Shown here: positions 36,225-49,343 of the stretch, piece by piece
Layout of the letters: the number at the start of each line of letters is the position of its first letter
Position numbering within the stretch: position 1 is the stretch's first letter
Assembly: GCA_030340625.1 (NCBI GenBank)
Contig: JAOPHQ010004855.1
Coordinates: 1 to 64,000, forward strand
From: Merluccius polli
Taxonomy: Eukaryota > Chordata > Actinopteri > Gadiformes > Merlucciidae
DNA length: 64,000 nucleotides
Reading direction: 5' to 3'
The notes under the pieces: model-generated
The model's input: only the letters and a program-made list of their open reading frames with translations
What the model was told of the DNA's origin: nothing
Database searches by the model: none
Made by a program: the position numbers and the translations under genes

Positions 36225-37939
36225 TGTATTCATGTGTGTGTATTGACGTCGACCCCCTGTGTATTTTTTTCTATGTGTTTATATATGCAATATCTGAGAG
36301 ACCTTACGGACCAAAGAGAGACTGAAGAGTGTGGGAAGGCCAGTTCACTCTTATTTTGCACATAAGGTATCCATTGTCCATTACTGGACTACAGTGGCCA
36401 TGCACTCTTGACAGCCACTCAAACAACCATACATTGACTCATCGCATGCAGTGTTTTTCTATCTATTCACGAGCATGCTCTGATTTAGAAGGACAGGAAT
36501 CTCAGAACTAGAATGAGACAAACTAACCACATTGGGTGAATTATATTTGTTATCCGTTCAGGTAGTGTTTTACCGAGTTACAAACATGATGCAGTGGCAC
36601 CTGTGTGAAGAATTAGACAAGTGTATTAATAGCCCCTGTGCTGTGTGGCTGACCGACTCTTCCCCAGTCCAGCTGTTCCGATTGTCCTGGTTTTAGAGAT
36701 ATCATGAGAAGCCTCTGTGAAAACCGTAGAATAATTTCACAGTTGCTTTTTCTTTCTTTCTGGTAGTCCAGTAGAGAAAATGCCCTGAACTGAGTATTAC
36801 CTCTCTTACAGTCTCTCTTTCTCAGCCCATGTATGTTGGCATGACTACAAGATACATGGGTACTTGTGAGGTGCTCTGTTTACAGTGAGGCGCATACAGC
36901 CATGTGCATACGGGGATTTGGGGTGTGTGTGTGTTTTGTTTTTGTGTGCGTGTTTTTCCTTCTGCAAAGCACATGTTAAAAAGATACACATTTAGATAAA
37001 GCATTAAACAAACACGCTAGTTTGTTCTTTTATCTAAATGTGGATCTTCTGCATTATCCCCAAGTTATCCGTGGGCTGAGGGTGAGACGGCCTGCTCCAG
37101 TGCCTTATCCAAATGCTTCAACGATCTGTTAGTCCACCAGGGCCTGGAGATGTGGTTTGTGTTCATAGCAAAGTCACAGCAGCCTTATGTGTTCCTAGCC
37201 TCTACAATAAAGCAATGGTTCCAATGCAAATCTCACAACTTTCAGCGCACGGCATATCAGCCACATATCAATTAAAGTAAATAATGGATTTAGATTAGCT
37301 GGTACGCAAGTCTGTTGTGTATACAAGCAATGAGTCATTTAATATAAATATACAGTGTGTTTATCCAGATCAATTAATTAGTGACACACAAACACACATT
37401 ACACTCTGTCTCTCCCTCTCACACCTTGCAGCTCTCCTCTAACTGACATGGACAGAGAACAAAGGGCAGGATCAGCAGGTTGCATGTGTTGCTGGTCAGG
37501 AAGGGGTTAAGACCTGAACAGTGATTACAGAAGGGCAGGTGTCACCAGAGGACACCTGGCCACTGATCCAATCCTTAAAACACACACACACACACATACA
37601 CACACACACACACACAAGGTTCTTCCTTGGCTGTCACTGGGTCAGAGATTAAACTGTCCCCTTCAGGGGGGTTATGGGGTTGCGACACATTTTGTGACCA
37701 AGTCTCTAAAACAGTCCAAAATAGAATCAGGTCATTGCATGGCCGTCCTCTGGCCAAAACCAATCAATTTTCAACTGCTATTCTGATTCTAATGCCACAA
37801 AAAAGTTATAGAATGTTTTAAAATGTATAATTATGTAAAGCACCAGGGAGCCAGCATCCATCCCATTGTGTTCTTTAATGTGATTTATTTCCAAAGTGTA
37901 GAGCCAGTGTTCTTGTACGAATGCTTCATTCCAGTGTGG

Positions 37940-37940
37940 C

Positions 37941-38008
<68 letters not shown>
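37940..38008 (+). repeat. (ATC)n trinucleotide microsatellite
   Basis: About 22 uninterrupted ATC units. Confidence 0.98.
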
Positions 38009-38432
38009 CCTAACAAGAGGAATGCTAACCCTTGGCTTAGGCTACAATGGCACCGGCTGAATTAGATTAGAGCAGGCTTTGTTAAAAGCTGGTGCAAATC
38101 TAATCAAGAGAGGGACCTCAATTACGCTAGAATGTACTTAGAAGATCAGATCAGTAAAAATGGAAGTGGGGAGGCGCACTGTAAGAATCGAATGGGCAGC
38201 AATTAAGGTCAGTTAATTTTGGCTGACAGCAGCTTTAAAACTTATTGCTGGGCTTTTCTCTCCCACTGTAATGAGAACAATGTAATTATGTGGTCGGCGG
38301 GTGTTAGGGGTTGTTGGCTAGCGGGATTAACTCAGGGTCAGTAACAGCCTGTCTGCCTCCTTGGACCTTATATTTAACACTTACGAGATAGCAGCCACCA
38401 AGGGAACTCAAATGTCTTTTGAAGTCCCCCCC

Positions 38433-38433
<1 letters not shown>

Positions 38434-38481
<48 letters not shown>
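38434..38481 (+). repeat. (CA)n microsatellite
   Basis: About 23 units after a short C run at 38427. Confidence 0.97.
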
Positions 38482-38483
<2 letters not shown>

Positions 38484-38862
38484 TTAGTACAAAAAAAACA
38501 GAGGGCAGGAATCTGGGGTCAGCTGTAGGTGATGGTGGAACGAGAGAACGTAAAGGACGCACACTTTCTCTGCGCCACTCCGGTGTGGAATGCGCTGGAT
38601 CACCGCGGTCTGGGGAACAGGTGGCAGGCCCAGAACAAAACACAACAGCTGAGGTTAACGCCTGACCTCTGACCTCTCCCAGCCCCTGACAGCCAAGACA
38701 GGAAGCAGTTGACATGGACAGAGGCTGGTCTCTGGCTTCTCTGAAGGCTTCATCCATTACACCACAAGGATCTGCTACTGGGAGTGCTAATGCTAATAGT
38801 TTAATAGCACCATTACACAGTCACAAACAAAGGGCTTAGCAGACAATGAGATGATATTAAAT

Positions 38863-40279
38863 TAGGGATGTGAACAACTCACATTTTTCACGGTCGGAAA
38901 ATCGGTGGTAGTATGAGCAAATAATTGATTATTCAGATTCGCCGACAGGGTCAGAAACCTTGCTGGGGAAATGTTCCTATTTGTGGCCAAAAATCTTTGC
39001 AGCTGCATTGTACCCTAAATATTGACGGGTGTCAAACAGCTAATAAGATATTGTTGTTGCGGCCATTATTATCAAGCAATGTGCCTTACATTTTCGTGAT
39101 CTAAAAAAGGGGGAAGCATGGATCTCCCGTTGGAGCACACATCCATCCTCTCCTCTCGGTCTGTCTCCCTTGCATGTTTTTCCATTAAACCCAAAGCATA
39201 TATTCCCTCATATTTGTAGTGCAACAAAAACAAGAACCAGAATCATACATACATTCAAAAAACGTTATTTTGCATATGTTCTGATATGGCTGTGTGCTTT
39301 GGGCTTAACATCTGGTTAAGGCTTCGGCTATCCGATATGTTTTGAAGCAGCGTTCTAATATTAATATAATATGGCGTTTTCCACTACATGGTACGGCTCG
39401 GCTACACTCTACTTGCTTTGGGTACCAAGTACTTTGTTTTCCACTGTAGATAGTACCCCTCAGTGTAGGCAGGATTCTCACTTAAATCCTGTCTGAATTG
39501 GAGCCGGCGGAGACCACTGCTGCAGGATTACGTTTTTATCATCTGATCGTTTTTTCTTTTAATTTCTGAGGTGGTTCAATTCGTTAAAACAAATGTGTAA
39601 TTTTAATAACGCAAAAAGCAAAACTACAATATCACATAGGATTGCTGCATGGGCATCAGTGGCTTTCGGATCCAATCATCAGCCCAAGTCCAATTCTGTT
39701 ACGGCAGAGATCCAATGTAGCCTAAAAGTTTCAGAAGACACATTGCTTCCATAGTATACAAAAAAGGTGGTTTGAACATTGTGCAAAGTTTTGATGAAAT
39801 TGCATGGCAGGACTAGCGCTATTCACCCGAAGAGATCACACAGGCGCTATTGTGGGTGACAGATCGCCAGAAAAGAAAAAAAGATCTGTTCTATTCATGT
39901 GTATTAAATTACAAACGCGTTATTATTAGCAGGTAGAGCTTTTTGGTATCTTTTGCCTTTGTTTAAACATTGAAATAGCTAAATACGTCATTATTAAAAC
40001 CCTTTTTTATTAAAACCATTAACAGTGTTTTCAGTCCCAGGTACTGGGTACTATCCACAATTTTAGCGAATGGAAAACCAATCCAAGCGAGTATAGTCAA
40101 GTCGAGCCAGTGCCATGCGGTGGAAAGGGTACTGTAAAACAACCCAGGCTTCCATTTGCTTCAATCATTATCATTATTATTATCATTAACACCTGACCTG
40201 TATTTGGGACAGGCTTCTATTATTTTCGAAACTGTTAAAAATAGCATAGCCAACAACCGATTATTCTGACCCATCCCTA
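38863..40279. mobile_element. degraded TAGGGATG-ended DNA transposon (outer element)
   Basis: Left end TAGGGATG (38863) and right end CATCCCTA (ending 40279) are inverted. Just inside, related GATTATTCAG and CCGATTATTCTGAC words appear in opposite orientation. The flanking octamers TATTAAAT and ATCTAAAT match at only five of eight positions, so the duplication is decayed or the boundary is off by a base or two. A second element is inserted inside. Confidence 0.6.
39373..40130. mobile_element. inner DNA transposon with TTTTCCAC...CATGG inverted ends
   Basis: The left end reads GGCGTTTTCCACTACATGG followed by TACGGCTCGGCT. The right end, read in reverse complement, gives CTTTCCACCGCATGG then CACTGGCTCGACT. 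GTACC/GGTACT words recur internally on both sides. This TTTTCCACTGCATGGTACC type of end is a common fish non-autonomous DNA transposon pattern. No clear target duplication was found and no coding region is visible. Confidence 0.75.
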
Positions 40280-40475
40280 ATCTAAATAGTAATCCCAATG
40301 CTAAGGTCTTATACAGGGCAAGGAATAGCTCGGAGAGAAAAGATAGAGCATAGAATAATAGAGAGGGAACACCCTTACATGAGGGCTATGAGTTAGGCTG
40401 GGGAACAGCAGAAAACAATGAAAGTTAAAAATATAAAAACAAAAAACAACTGACTGTGAGGTTGTTTCTTTGACG

Positions 40476-40480
<5 letters not shown>

Positions 40481-40567
<87 letters not shown>
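40481..40567 (+). repeat. (TG)n microsatellite
   Basis: About 43 units, followed by TGCGTGCGTGCG and GTGAGTGAG words. Confidence 0.98.
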
Positions 40568-40568
<1 letters not shown>

Positions 40569-41092
40569 TGTGCGTGCGTGCGTGTGAGTGAGTGAGTGAG
40601 AGCGAGAGAGAGACATTTCTCTGACACACTCCCTCTCTGCTTGGGTTTCCAATCTGCCCTCTCATCTCATCGCGGAGCATTACCTCACTAGCGGAGGAAC
40701 TCGCCAAAGCCGCAGCGCGGTCACACAACAGACAAAAGCGCTCATCTCCAGGAAGCCGCTGCCACTGCCTTGCGGTTTCTCGGGGGAGAGGAGAAAAGAG
40801 GGAAAAAGTGACTCAGCCCCCGGAGCCTTCTTTTCTTCTTCTGCAACTCCCCACCATCGACGGAGGGATGAAAATGGAGAGGAGGGATAATATTTAGAGC
40901 AGGCCCCATTTCAAGGGGAAAGAGAAGAGAGAAAGTGGTGCGTGGAGCCGGGGGGGTGTGAGCAGCCACCAAGGGAGGGCCTGATGCTTCTTTCTGTTTT
41001 AATATCCCATGTCTGACAGTGGGACATACCGTTGGATCTGAAGCTAGGGCCTCGACCACCGCACCATAGAGAACCCAGCTAAAGGCCTGACC

Positions 41093-41119
41093 CTCTCTCT
41101 CTCTCTCTCTCTCTCTCTC
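41093..41119 (+). repeat. (CT)n microsatellite
   Basis: About 13 units. Confidence 0.96.
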
Positions 41120-43317
41120 GTAGCGTGAGTCTTTTCCAACCAGCGCCAGATGGACCTCTGACAGATGTTGACAAGGCATGTGCACACGGGAAACCACGCT
41201 AGCACTCACACAGCCCACCGAGCATTAGCTTAGATGGCTCTATGAGAAATCGCTTGGGTTTACCGTTGAAAATGCCATGTTCCACTCTTAAAATAATTAT
41301 CAATGTGTTCTGTATAAATAATTGTAATTGCCTTAGTGAAGTTACTCACGAAAGATAGCAACGTGATTATTTTGTGATTCGTGTGGAATATTGAAGTCTA
41401 AGGCAATGAATATGCTGAGCAGAAGACATGAGCAGGAGAATATACAATATTTGTGGGATGAAGAACACCATTGGGCAGCAATAAAAGAAACTCTGCACTA
41501 TGCAACGGTTATACTTTCCCAGTTTACGTTAGATTCCGTTCCACACACATGCAGGGCATTTCTGCCCACTTGGACTCCATATGAATGTGCATAATCGAAT
41601 CAGTCAACTACGTTTTGCAGTGGAACGTTACGAAGAACATGATAGCAAACCGTTATCGTTGCGGCAGAGCACTGAGAAAGTCCTAACCCAGGAAACGACA
41701 TTACATTCTGTTAAACACTGCCCATTAGTGCAGCTGATTGGTCTAATATTGTACATTTCAGTCAAGGTCATGGACAAGAATACAGGGTAAACAGCGGAGG
41801 CACATAACAAGACTTTGTTTGGGGGTTTGGGAAAGCCAAACGGGTAACCTCAGTGGGCTCATTAGCTCATTAGCTTGTTAGCTTACCGCAAATCAGTCCG
41901 AGAGGCTTGGCAACAGCTGCGCTCTGCTAACTCCGCTAACTCTTTGGAAATGACTGTCATTATGGCAGCCCTGCTTCACAGCAGGGTCCCCCGACCAGAC
42001 CTTTCACCATGCTCAGTATACCGCGCTGCGCTTCCTCATGCTTCCTTTTGAAACCAGACAATAACAATCATGGCCTGTGTACCACAGTACACACACACAC
42101 ACGTTGGAAGGCCTTCAAAATGTATTTGTGTACATACGATCAAATACAGATTTTACAGCTATGACAGTTTCACAAAACAGTAGACTCACAGTAGCCTACC
42201 GTAAATACAAAACCACATTCATTTAGTGGACAGTGGGTTGAACTCAGACACCAAACTTCAACTTTTCATCACTATCCATTACTGAAATACTCACATAAAA
42301 TAGACACATTTTCAGACAAATGGAAAACCTGACCTGCATTCAAACACCTGTACTTAATATATGATCAGAAGGAGACCGCACCCTGTTTCAGAGCAGTTTT
42401 AATCAATCTACAGAGAAATCATGAATTGCTGTCACGACAGGACTGATACCCTGTAAAGACCATAATCTTGTTAGGAGTGGTCCGTTTTGTCATCTTACCG
42501 CCATTCAATTGAGTTAGAAAGGCAATTGCATGTTAAAGGAGAAAATGAGATTTGTTGGGGAGACGGGGATGGGGGGGTGGTTGAATAACAAACTAAACTA
42601 AGTGGTCCATTTTTCACAATCATTGTCCAATTTATGGCTTCAAACAAAGTGAGATTTGGACAGGTTTGATTTCTTCCTCAGTGTTCGCAGAGAGGTATGA
42701 TGCCACTAAAGATTTAGACACTCATCAAAAAGTGCTACACATATTTTAAAAACAGCATTTCTTTCAACTTAAACTTAATTTGTAACTTTTGCTCATATGC
42801 ATGAGCGTATGTTCGCCTATGTAGCTATGTAGTTTAGCATTCTTAAATGGGAGGATTAGCCAGATGGTACAATCATTCTTTCCCCCCTTTAACTCCTCTT
42901 GTCTCTGTCATTTTATTTGGCTTCTGCCTCTGCTATAACCATCGAAGACCGGCCACCCCGACCTCTATGTCTCGATTTTGGATCTAGTATTACCTACCTA
43001 CAGCACCATTTGACTCCAGATATGATCTGTATTGCCCGCCGAGAGAGAGAGTCCATTAAAGAAGGCATACTGTAGAGCTCGGCGGTGAAGGGTTCCTGGA
43101 GGGTTGCCTGCTAAAGTCTTTTAAAAAGGACCCCTTTCTTTGGGCCCTGTGAAAGCGTCTATTGAGGGACCATGGGGCAGAATGCTACCCCGACGTGGAG
43201 GTCTGCGCTGCAAGCAGAGAATCAAATCAAAGGCATTCTGTATGCGCTGCCATGAAGCAAGAGAGGGCCACAGACATGGACACAGTCAACTGCAGTTTTG
43301 TTAACCTGGAACCTGAC

Positions 43318-43318
<1 letters not shown>

Positions 43319-43356
<38 letters not shown>
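43319..43356 (+). repeat. (AC)n microsatellite
   Basis: About 19 units. Confidence 0.97.
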
Positions 43357-43359
<3 letters not shown>

Positions 43360-44176
43360 ACGTGTGTGCCCCTCCCTGCTAACGCTAGGTTAGAACAGAG
43401 CATCTCTTCTCTGGGAATAGTTGAAGGTGCCACAACCCCAGGAGAATGTGGAGACTTTTGAGGTCACAGTGCCTTGCTTGATCTGTCCCAATTAATGTGG
43501 GAGTAGACACTTTTCAACTTTTCACACCCTAGCGTTTCCAAGTGGTATTATTTTTGTGCTGCTGTTGCAAAGACAAACCGGAATCGCTTTCCGTTTGCTC
43601 AGGGCCTAGCAACCACAAACAACACAAGACGCACATTTGTTTGGAAATCTCTGCGAAGAAACGATCAACACTTTGGAAATAAGAAAGAAAGAAGCATGTT
43701 CACTGAAGAGGTTAACCAAAATCATCATAATTTCATATTGAATTTGGGAACAGGCAAAAACTATTGTAATGATGTGCATTGCATAGTAATACCAAAGTTT
43801 TAGTATTGCTTCGCACAAAGTATCGGCAGCAGGGGTTGGCGTCGGGGTGGAGGGGGGAGTAGAAGAAAACAGGAGAAAAAAACATGAGTTTATTAATTAA
43901 TTTAGTCTATAATGGAGACATGAAAGCTAGATACAAATTATTTAGGATGTGTTGAGAAAAGTGAACTTGGTTGGTAGTCTGACTGGATTGCCTGGCAACA
44001 TGAGGTTTATTCAGGTAGTATACTCAATGCAACCAAAATGTAGCATACGCAGATATAAGTAGTGTCATCAGATTTGCCTGTGCAATATTCTACATTTATC
44101 ATATAGCAATAAGGCAATAGAAAGTGGTTGGTTGTTTGTTGGTTGCACGCGCAATGGTTAACACAATGGTTGATAC

Positions 44177-45095
44177 TAGGGATGGGCATTTGAAGGCATA
44201 TCAATATTCGAATATTCTATTTAAAAAAAATCGAGTAATCGAATAACCGAACTACAAAAAAAAAAAAGTGTAGCGCACTCATAATGTAGCCTGAATGGCT
44301 TCCGTGATCTGGCCTTCACTAAACAAATGTATTCGTTTTCCATCTATTAGTCAAACAAATAAGGAAATCAAATCCAATTTGTTCAATTTATTGAGCATTT
44401 TAGAAGAAAAAAACACTCGAAATCAGTATGCTGAATCGAAACGAGTTGAAACGAAACCATCCTTTTTGACAAGAATATGAATGAACAGTATTGCATACTT
44501 AAGGCACAAACTGAAATTAGATTCAAGTAAATTTAAGGCACAAACTGAATAGATTCAAGTAACTGAAGCACAGCAGCAAAAAGTATAAGCACTGGTGGGC
44601 TTGGATATCAACAGAACTCCACTTGCAGCGAATGGGCCTGCCTCGCATTACGCATGATGCGCATATAACAGCATCCACACAAAAAAAAGAGCATATCTAC
44701 GTGCTCGGGGGAGCCCGCCGTGGAAAAGACTCTGAGAGAGTCTATTCACACATTCCACATTTTTTTCACCAATCTTGTCAAAATATTTCCACACTTCGCT
44801 TCTTTTGGTCGCCATTTATTTTAGTGTGCGCGCTGACGGCAAGTTTAAACTACGTGATGCGCAAAGGCACAACAATGTATCTAATGTATTGCAATTGTGT
44901 TTTTTCTTTCTTTCTACTTTACATATTTTAAATGCCATTAGTATACATGTTTAATGAACAATATGTAATTAATATAGCTAATGAATAATATTTAATTAAC
45001 TTTAGGCACAAATTTAAAAAAATCTGCTACAGCTAAAGTCGAATACCCACGTCATTTTGCATAATCGAATATTCGAATAACTGTGCCCATCCCTA
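44177..45095 (-). mobile_element. hAT-type DNA transposon with BED-finger remnant, 919 bp
   Basis: Terminal inverted repeats TAGGGATGGGCA (44177-44188) and complement (45084-45095) are perfect over 12 bp. The flanking octamers GTTGATAC and CTTGACAC match at six of eight positions. ATTCGAATATTC-like words lie just inside both ends. The duplication has mutated, so this copy looks older than those at 5.1 and 20.0 kb. Confidence 0.87.
44740..44815 (-). pseudogene. BED-finger transposase start remnant
   Basis: On the minus strand, ATG at 44815 opens MATKRSEVWKYFDKIGEKN, whose SxVWKYF motif marks the beginning of BED zinc fingers in hAT transposases. A cysteine follows (VEC), but the expected second cysteine and histidines are not in frame. 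It is contained in the 44177-45095 element. Confidence 0.65.
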
Positions 45096-45782
45096 CTTGA
45101 CACACTTCCTTTGTGCCGTAAATGGAGCCTTAATTTTTCCCGGGAGATAGTACCCAGTGGCAAACAGATTGCATAGTGAAAGCGAGGCTTATAGGGAACC
45201 AATCTAAATGCCGATGGTGTCATTATTCTGTAGCCATTACACTGTGCAATCAACATTTACTTCATATTGATAAGTTAAAGCAAAAAAGCTGTCTACTGCC
45301 ACTTTAAAGTTATATCTAGAACTGTCCTTACTATCTTTGATGCCATTTTGTTGTTTTTGTATGACCACATTGAAGAATGATGTATGCTGTAGTACAGTAA
45401 GATAAGGACAAAAACCATCATTCCAAATCACAAGATCATTTATTATTTAGGGACAAAGACTTACAGAAATGAGAGAAACTCCGACACCCTCTTCTTACTT
45501 GCTTGTGAGTTTAGAATTCATGAACGTCACCTGAAAACACAGCAGAGACAAATGTACATTCATAACTGTAAGTTATGCAAGTTGCCGGTGAAAAGCATGG
45601 ATTTTCTACCATCAAGTCAAGTCAAAGTCATTTGCAGTCACAACATGCAGTTATTTTTGTTTTTGTTTTATTTTTGGGGTAGCTGCTGTAGCAACTGTTG
45701 TATTTTTACTTGTATTTAAACGTTTATTTTTATACTGCACTTTACTACTGATTACTGTTATTTATGTTTTATGTTTGTACTA

Positions 45783-45812
45783 TAACATGACACTTTGTAA
45801 TTCACCAATAAA

Positions 45813-45863
<51 letters not shown>

Positions 45864-45871
45864 TATATACA

Positions 45872-45925
<54 letters not shown>

Positions 45926-45987
45926 TTTATTGGTTTTGCACATGCAAATCAACAATAAAGTAAAAGCACTTGTGAAGTGTCATGTTA
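45783..45987. mobile_element. probable MITE with expanded (AT)n core
   Basis: TAACATGACACTT at 45783-45795 is exactly inverted at 45975-45987. Inside, CCAATAAAGTATA (45805) is matched by TATACTTTATTGG (45921-45933). The centre is (AT)n interrupted by ACACACAC and CAG. It looks like a small inverted-repeat element whose TA-rich middle expanded into a microsatellite. Confidence 0.6.
45814..45924 (+). repeat. (AT)n microsatellite
   Basis: Two AT arrays around ACACACACATATATACAG; forms the core of the inverted-repeat element at 45783-45987. Confidence 0.97.
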
Positions 45988-46016
45988 AAAGTGTCACACA
46001 CACACACACACACACA

Positions 46017-46121
46017 CATACATACATACATTAGTATACATACATACATACATACATACATACATACATACATACATACATACATACATACATACATACA
46101 TACATACATACATACATACAC
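46017..46121 (+). repeat. (CATA)n tetranucleotide microsatellite
   Basis: About 22 ATAC units after one interruption (TTAGTA), bordered by (CA)n on both sides (45995-46018, 46134-46154). Confidence 0.97.
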
Positions 46122-46339
46122 ATACAGTATATACACACACACACACACACACACAAGATGCAGAATAATTTCAAATAATCATAAACCCATGTTGGGTTTG
46201 ACATTTTGTTCAACGACAGCATTTGATTGTGATGATTCCTATCAGCTAGTACTAGTACTATTTGACTTAACAAAATCAGTAAGGGAGCAGAAAAGTGTCA
46301 TGTATAGTGTCCAGTTGGAAGGTAGTGGGTTCAATTGTC

Positions 46340-46427
46340 ATTGTCCGCAGCCAACCTGCAGGTCTACCAGGCAGATAATACACATTGTCCACAGCCGACC
46401 TGGAGGTCTACCAGGGGGATAATACAC
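46340..46427 (+). repeat. 44-bp tandem duplication, SINE-related
   Basis: Two copies of a 44-bp unit start at 46340 and 46384 (ATTGTCCGCAGCCAACCTG and ATTGTCCACAGCCGACCTG). Just upstream GGTAGTGGGTTCAATTGTC resembles a decayed B box, so this is probably a rearranged SINE fragment. Confidence 0.75.
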
Positions 46428-49309
46428 ATAGACAACATTTATCTCACACACATCTTATTCTCCCCCTCGTCTTGCCTCCCATTATTTAGTGGCTCCCTTT
46501 CTTTTGTTGCAATAGGATTAATAAACAGCTATTCTTCACAGGTAAGACCCCGGATCACGGGTGACGCCATTTGTAAACAATGTCTAATTATTCTATGAAA
46601 CCATGTGCCGTAGATCATTCGGTGTGAGGAGAAAACGCATACAAGTATAAAAAGTATAAAAGTATAAAAGCTCCAAACATTTGCGCGTCATGTTTGCGTG
46701 TCCTGTCCGTGCAACCGGCCATGCGGACAGAATAATCTAGCCATAACCACACACACCCGCTTCTTAATGACATGTACCTGAAATCTGTGTAATACACTTT
46801 CAATAAAAGTGACTATTGGGTGATAAGAGCTAAATACTGACTAAATAGTGGTATAAAATAAATTCATGTTCATCCTGTGCCAGGGATACATAGATGGTCC
46901 TGGCCCAGTGTGAGCCAGAAAGACCAGTGTTGTGCTCCTCATTTCACACTTTATTTCTACATAAACATCACAACACAGCCATGGAAAGTCCAAACCAATG
47001 ACGAGTGCTGTGATTCCTCAGCTTCAAAGTTAAAGAATTGGTTTAAATCGCTCCTAACGCAGTTACCATGTGGCGGCCACAAGGAACATTCAAAAGCTCA
47101 ACTCAAACAAAGACTAAAACATTTAAAAAACCTTGGTCAGCTTTGAAAACATACCTAGCATTCTTTTGAGGAATTAGATGAAACTAAACTGTTAACCTGG
47201 GGTGTTGGCCTACACGGATACACCCGCACTTACTGTCTGTCCACACATACACATATCTGTGTGTGTTACCCTACATTTACAGATGTGCACATCTGTGAAT
47301 GCAGGACAAAACACATGTTTTTACACAGTTTTCAGTGTATGATAATTGGTGAAAATGATGTAGATGACAAAAACATGAAAGAATCTCTCTCCCTCTCTCA
47401 CTCACATACATACACACACACCCACACAACCATACTATACTATATACAATGACTAGGGCTGCCTTCCCTCAGCCTTACCTCAGATAACAAGCTATAGAAC
47501 TCAAATTGCCCCAAATTGGGCAAAACAAAAGAGGAAGTCGGCTTAATAGTAAGTGAGGTTCTATTAACAGACAAGAGAAAAGCGATTCATAAGAGGTAGG
47601 GAGATAGAAATTTGGTTTGCACAGAGAAACGATAAATTGGATGGGCCATTATTGAATCCCTTGGGTGTGGGACTCAGCAACACACAAACACAAATTCACC
47701 CCATCCACACACAGACTCCCACCCACTCACCGACCCACACACACACACACACATCCACACCCACCCACACCCACACAGACCATCTTGGCTGCTCTAACGT
47801 GGTCATCACCCCTGTGTCTGAACACTGTGTTTAAGCTGTACAAAGAGAGCAATACATACACGCCTTTGATTCCACAATTTGAGGCTAATTGAAAACAATG
47901 AAGAAGAAAGTCTGCAGAAGGCATATGATCTTTTATTCATGTTTTTAATCAACCAAATAATCCTCACTTGGAAACCAACCGCAATTCTCTCTCAGGGTAC
48001 AATTAAGGGCTGAAAAACTCAAAGACTTGCACACAGCACATTGCTTTGTTGTTTTGTTTTTTTCTACAATAATAATAATACTACTAACAATAATAATAAT
48101 CATAATCATAATAATAATAATCGTAAGAACAAGTACTCCACAGAACATACTTACAAGAAGCATTTTTCCATAAACAGGATTGATCGTTTGAATGTGTAAC
48201 TTTCAGAGAGTTTTGTGGAGCATGCAGCATCACCTCAACAAGAGTAAACAGGCCTGTCTGCTTCATACTAGACGCCTTTTCTTTTCTTTTCTTTTTTTGT
48301 TCAAATTGCCCGGACGCGAGTCGGAATCCGTGGAGTGCCCTTCACACGTTCAGAGCAGGCCCGTCTCAACATGTTCCAGATATCTGCAGAACAAGTTATT
48401 CTGTCGCATCTCTCGCTCCTTTTAGACTGTTTTCAACCATTCCTTCCTACCCCCCCCCCCCCCCCCACACACATACACACACAAACACACACTGACACAC
48501 ACACGTACATACACTGCCACTCATCTGCAGATGTCCACGCTGACACCTGGTGCATGATGGGTAATATGGGAGAGGCTGTTGGATGGCCTGCAAGTTGCCA
48601 TGAAACAAAAAGTTAACACAGACACAATCACACACAGACAAAGAGACACACACCCTAACAATCACACACATGCATATTTTTCATGCACGATTGCAGAACC
48701 ACACAAAAATATTCTTCACACACAAAAATCCATGTTTGACAAACCCAGACTTTAGTGTTTAGTGACCAAAATATGATATTCTCCACTCAAACTAGGAAAG
48801 CTGTTTTAAATGGACAGTCTCTGTTAATTTTCTTTGAAAATGCTGTTCATGCCAAATATAAAAACTCTTTATAACACTGTCGACTGGTTTCTTCTGCATT
48901 TTTCTCTTATTCATTTCCATTATATTTCCAAACACACTTCTGTTATGACCCCTACAGAATCGGCTGAAATAAATCAGACATAACAAACAGAATTGCAAAA
49001 AGAACAAAATGAAAATGTATTAAGGGATACAGCTTACCCAAACAGAACACGAGGAAGGATAAAGGTGAGGAGATGTGGCCAAAGCAGAACAAAAGGAGGA
49101 GAAACAAGTGAGCCAACCACACTGTGGACCATAGAACCCAGCAGTCCCACTTAAACTACCAAAATAACCGACTACACTACCAAACGAAGCCGCAAAAATT
49201 GATTACCAGCTCTCCTCCAAAATAAATAGGATTACAAAAGGCTGTAGCAAACACCAACTGTCTCTGATATGTTCACAGGTGAGGCTAATCATAGTTAGCA
49301 TAGCAGCCG

Positions 49310-49314
<5 letters not shown>

Positions 49315-49341
<27 letters not shown>
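49315..49341 (+). repeat. (CT)n microsatellite
   Basis: About 13 units. Confidence 0.95.

Positions 49342-49343
<2 letters not shown>

Noticed and set aside
40985..41085. Possible SINE head on the minus strand (GTGCGGTGGTCGAGGCCC)
   Set aside because: The A-box-like word is suggestive, but there is no B box of good quality and no shared tail, so it was not called.
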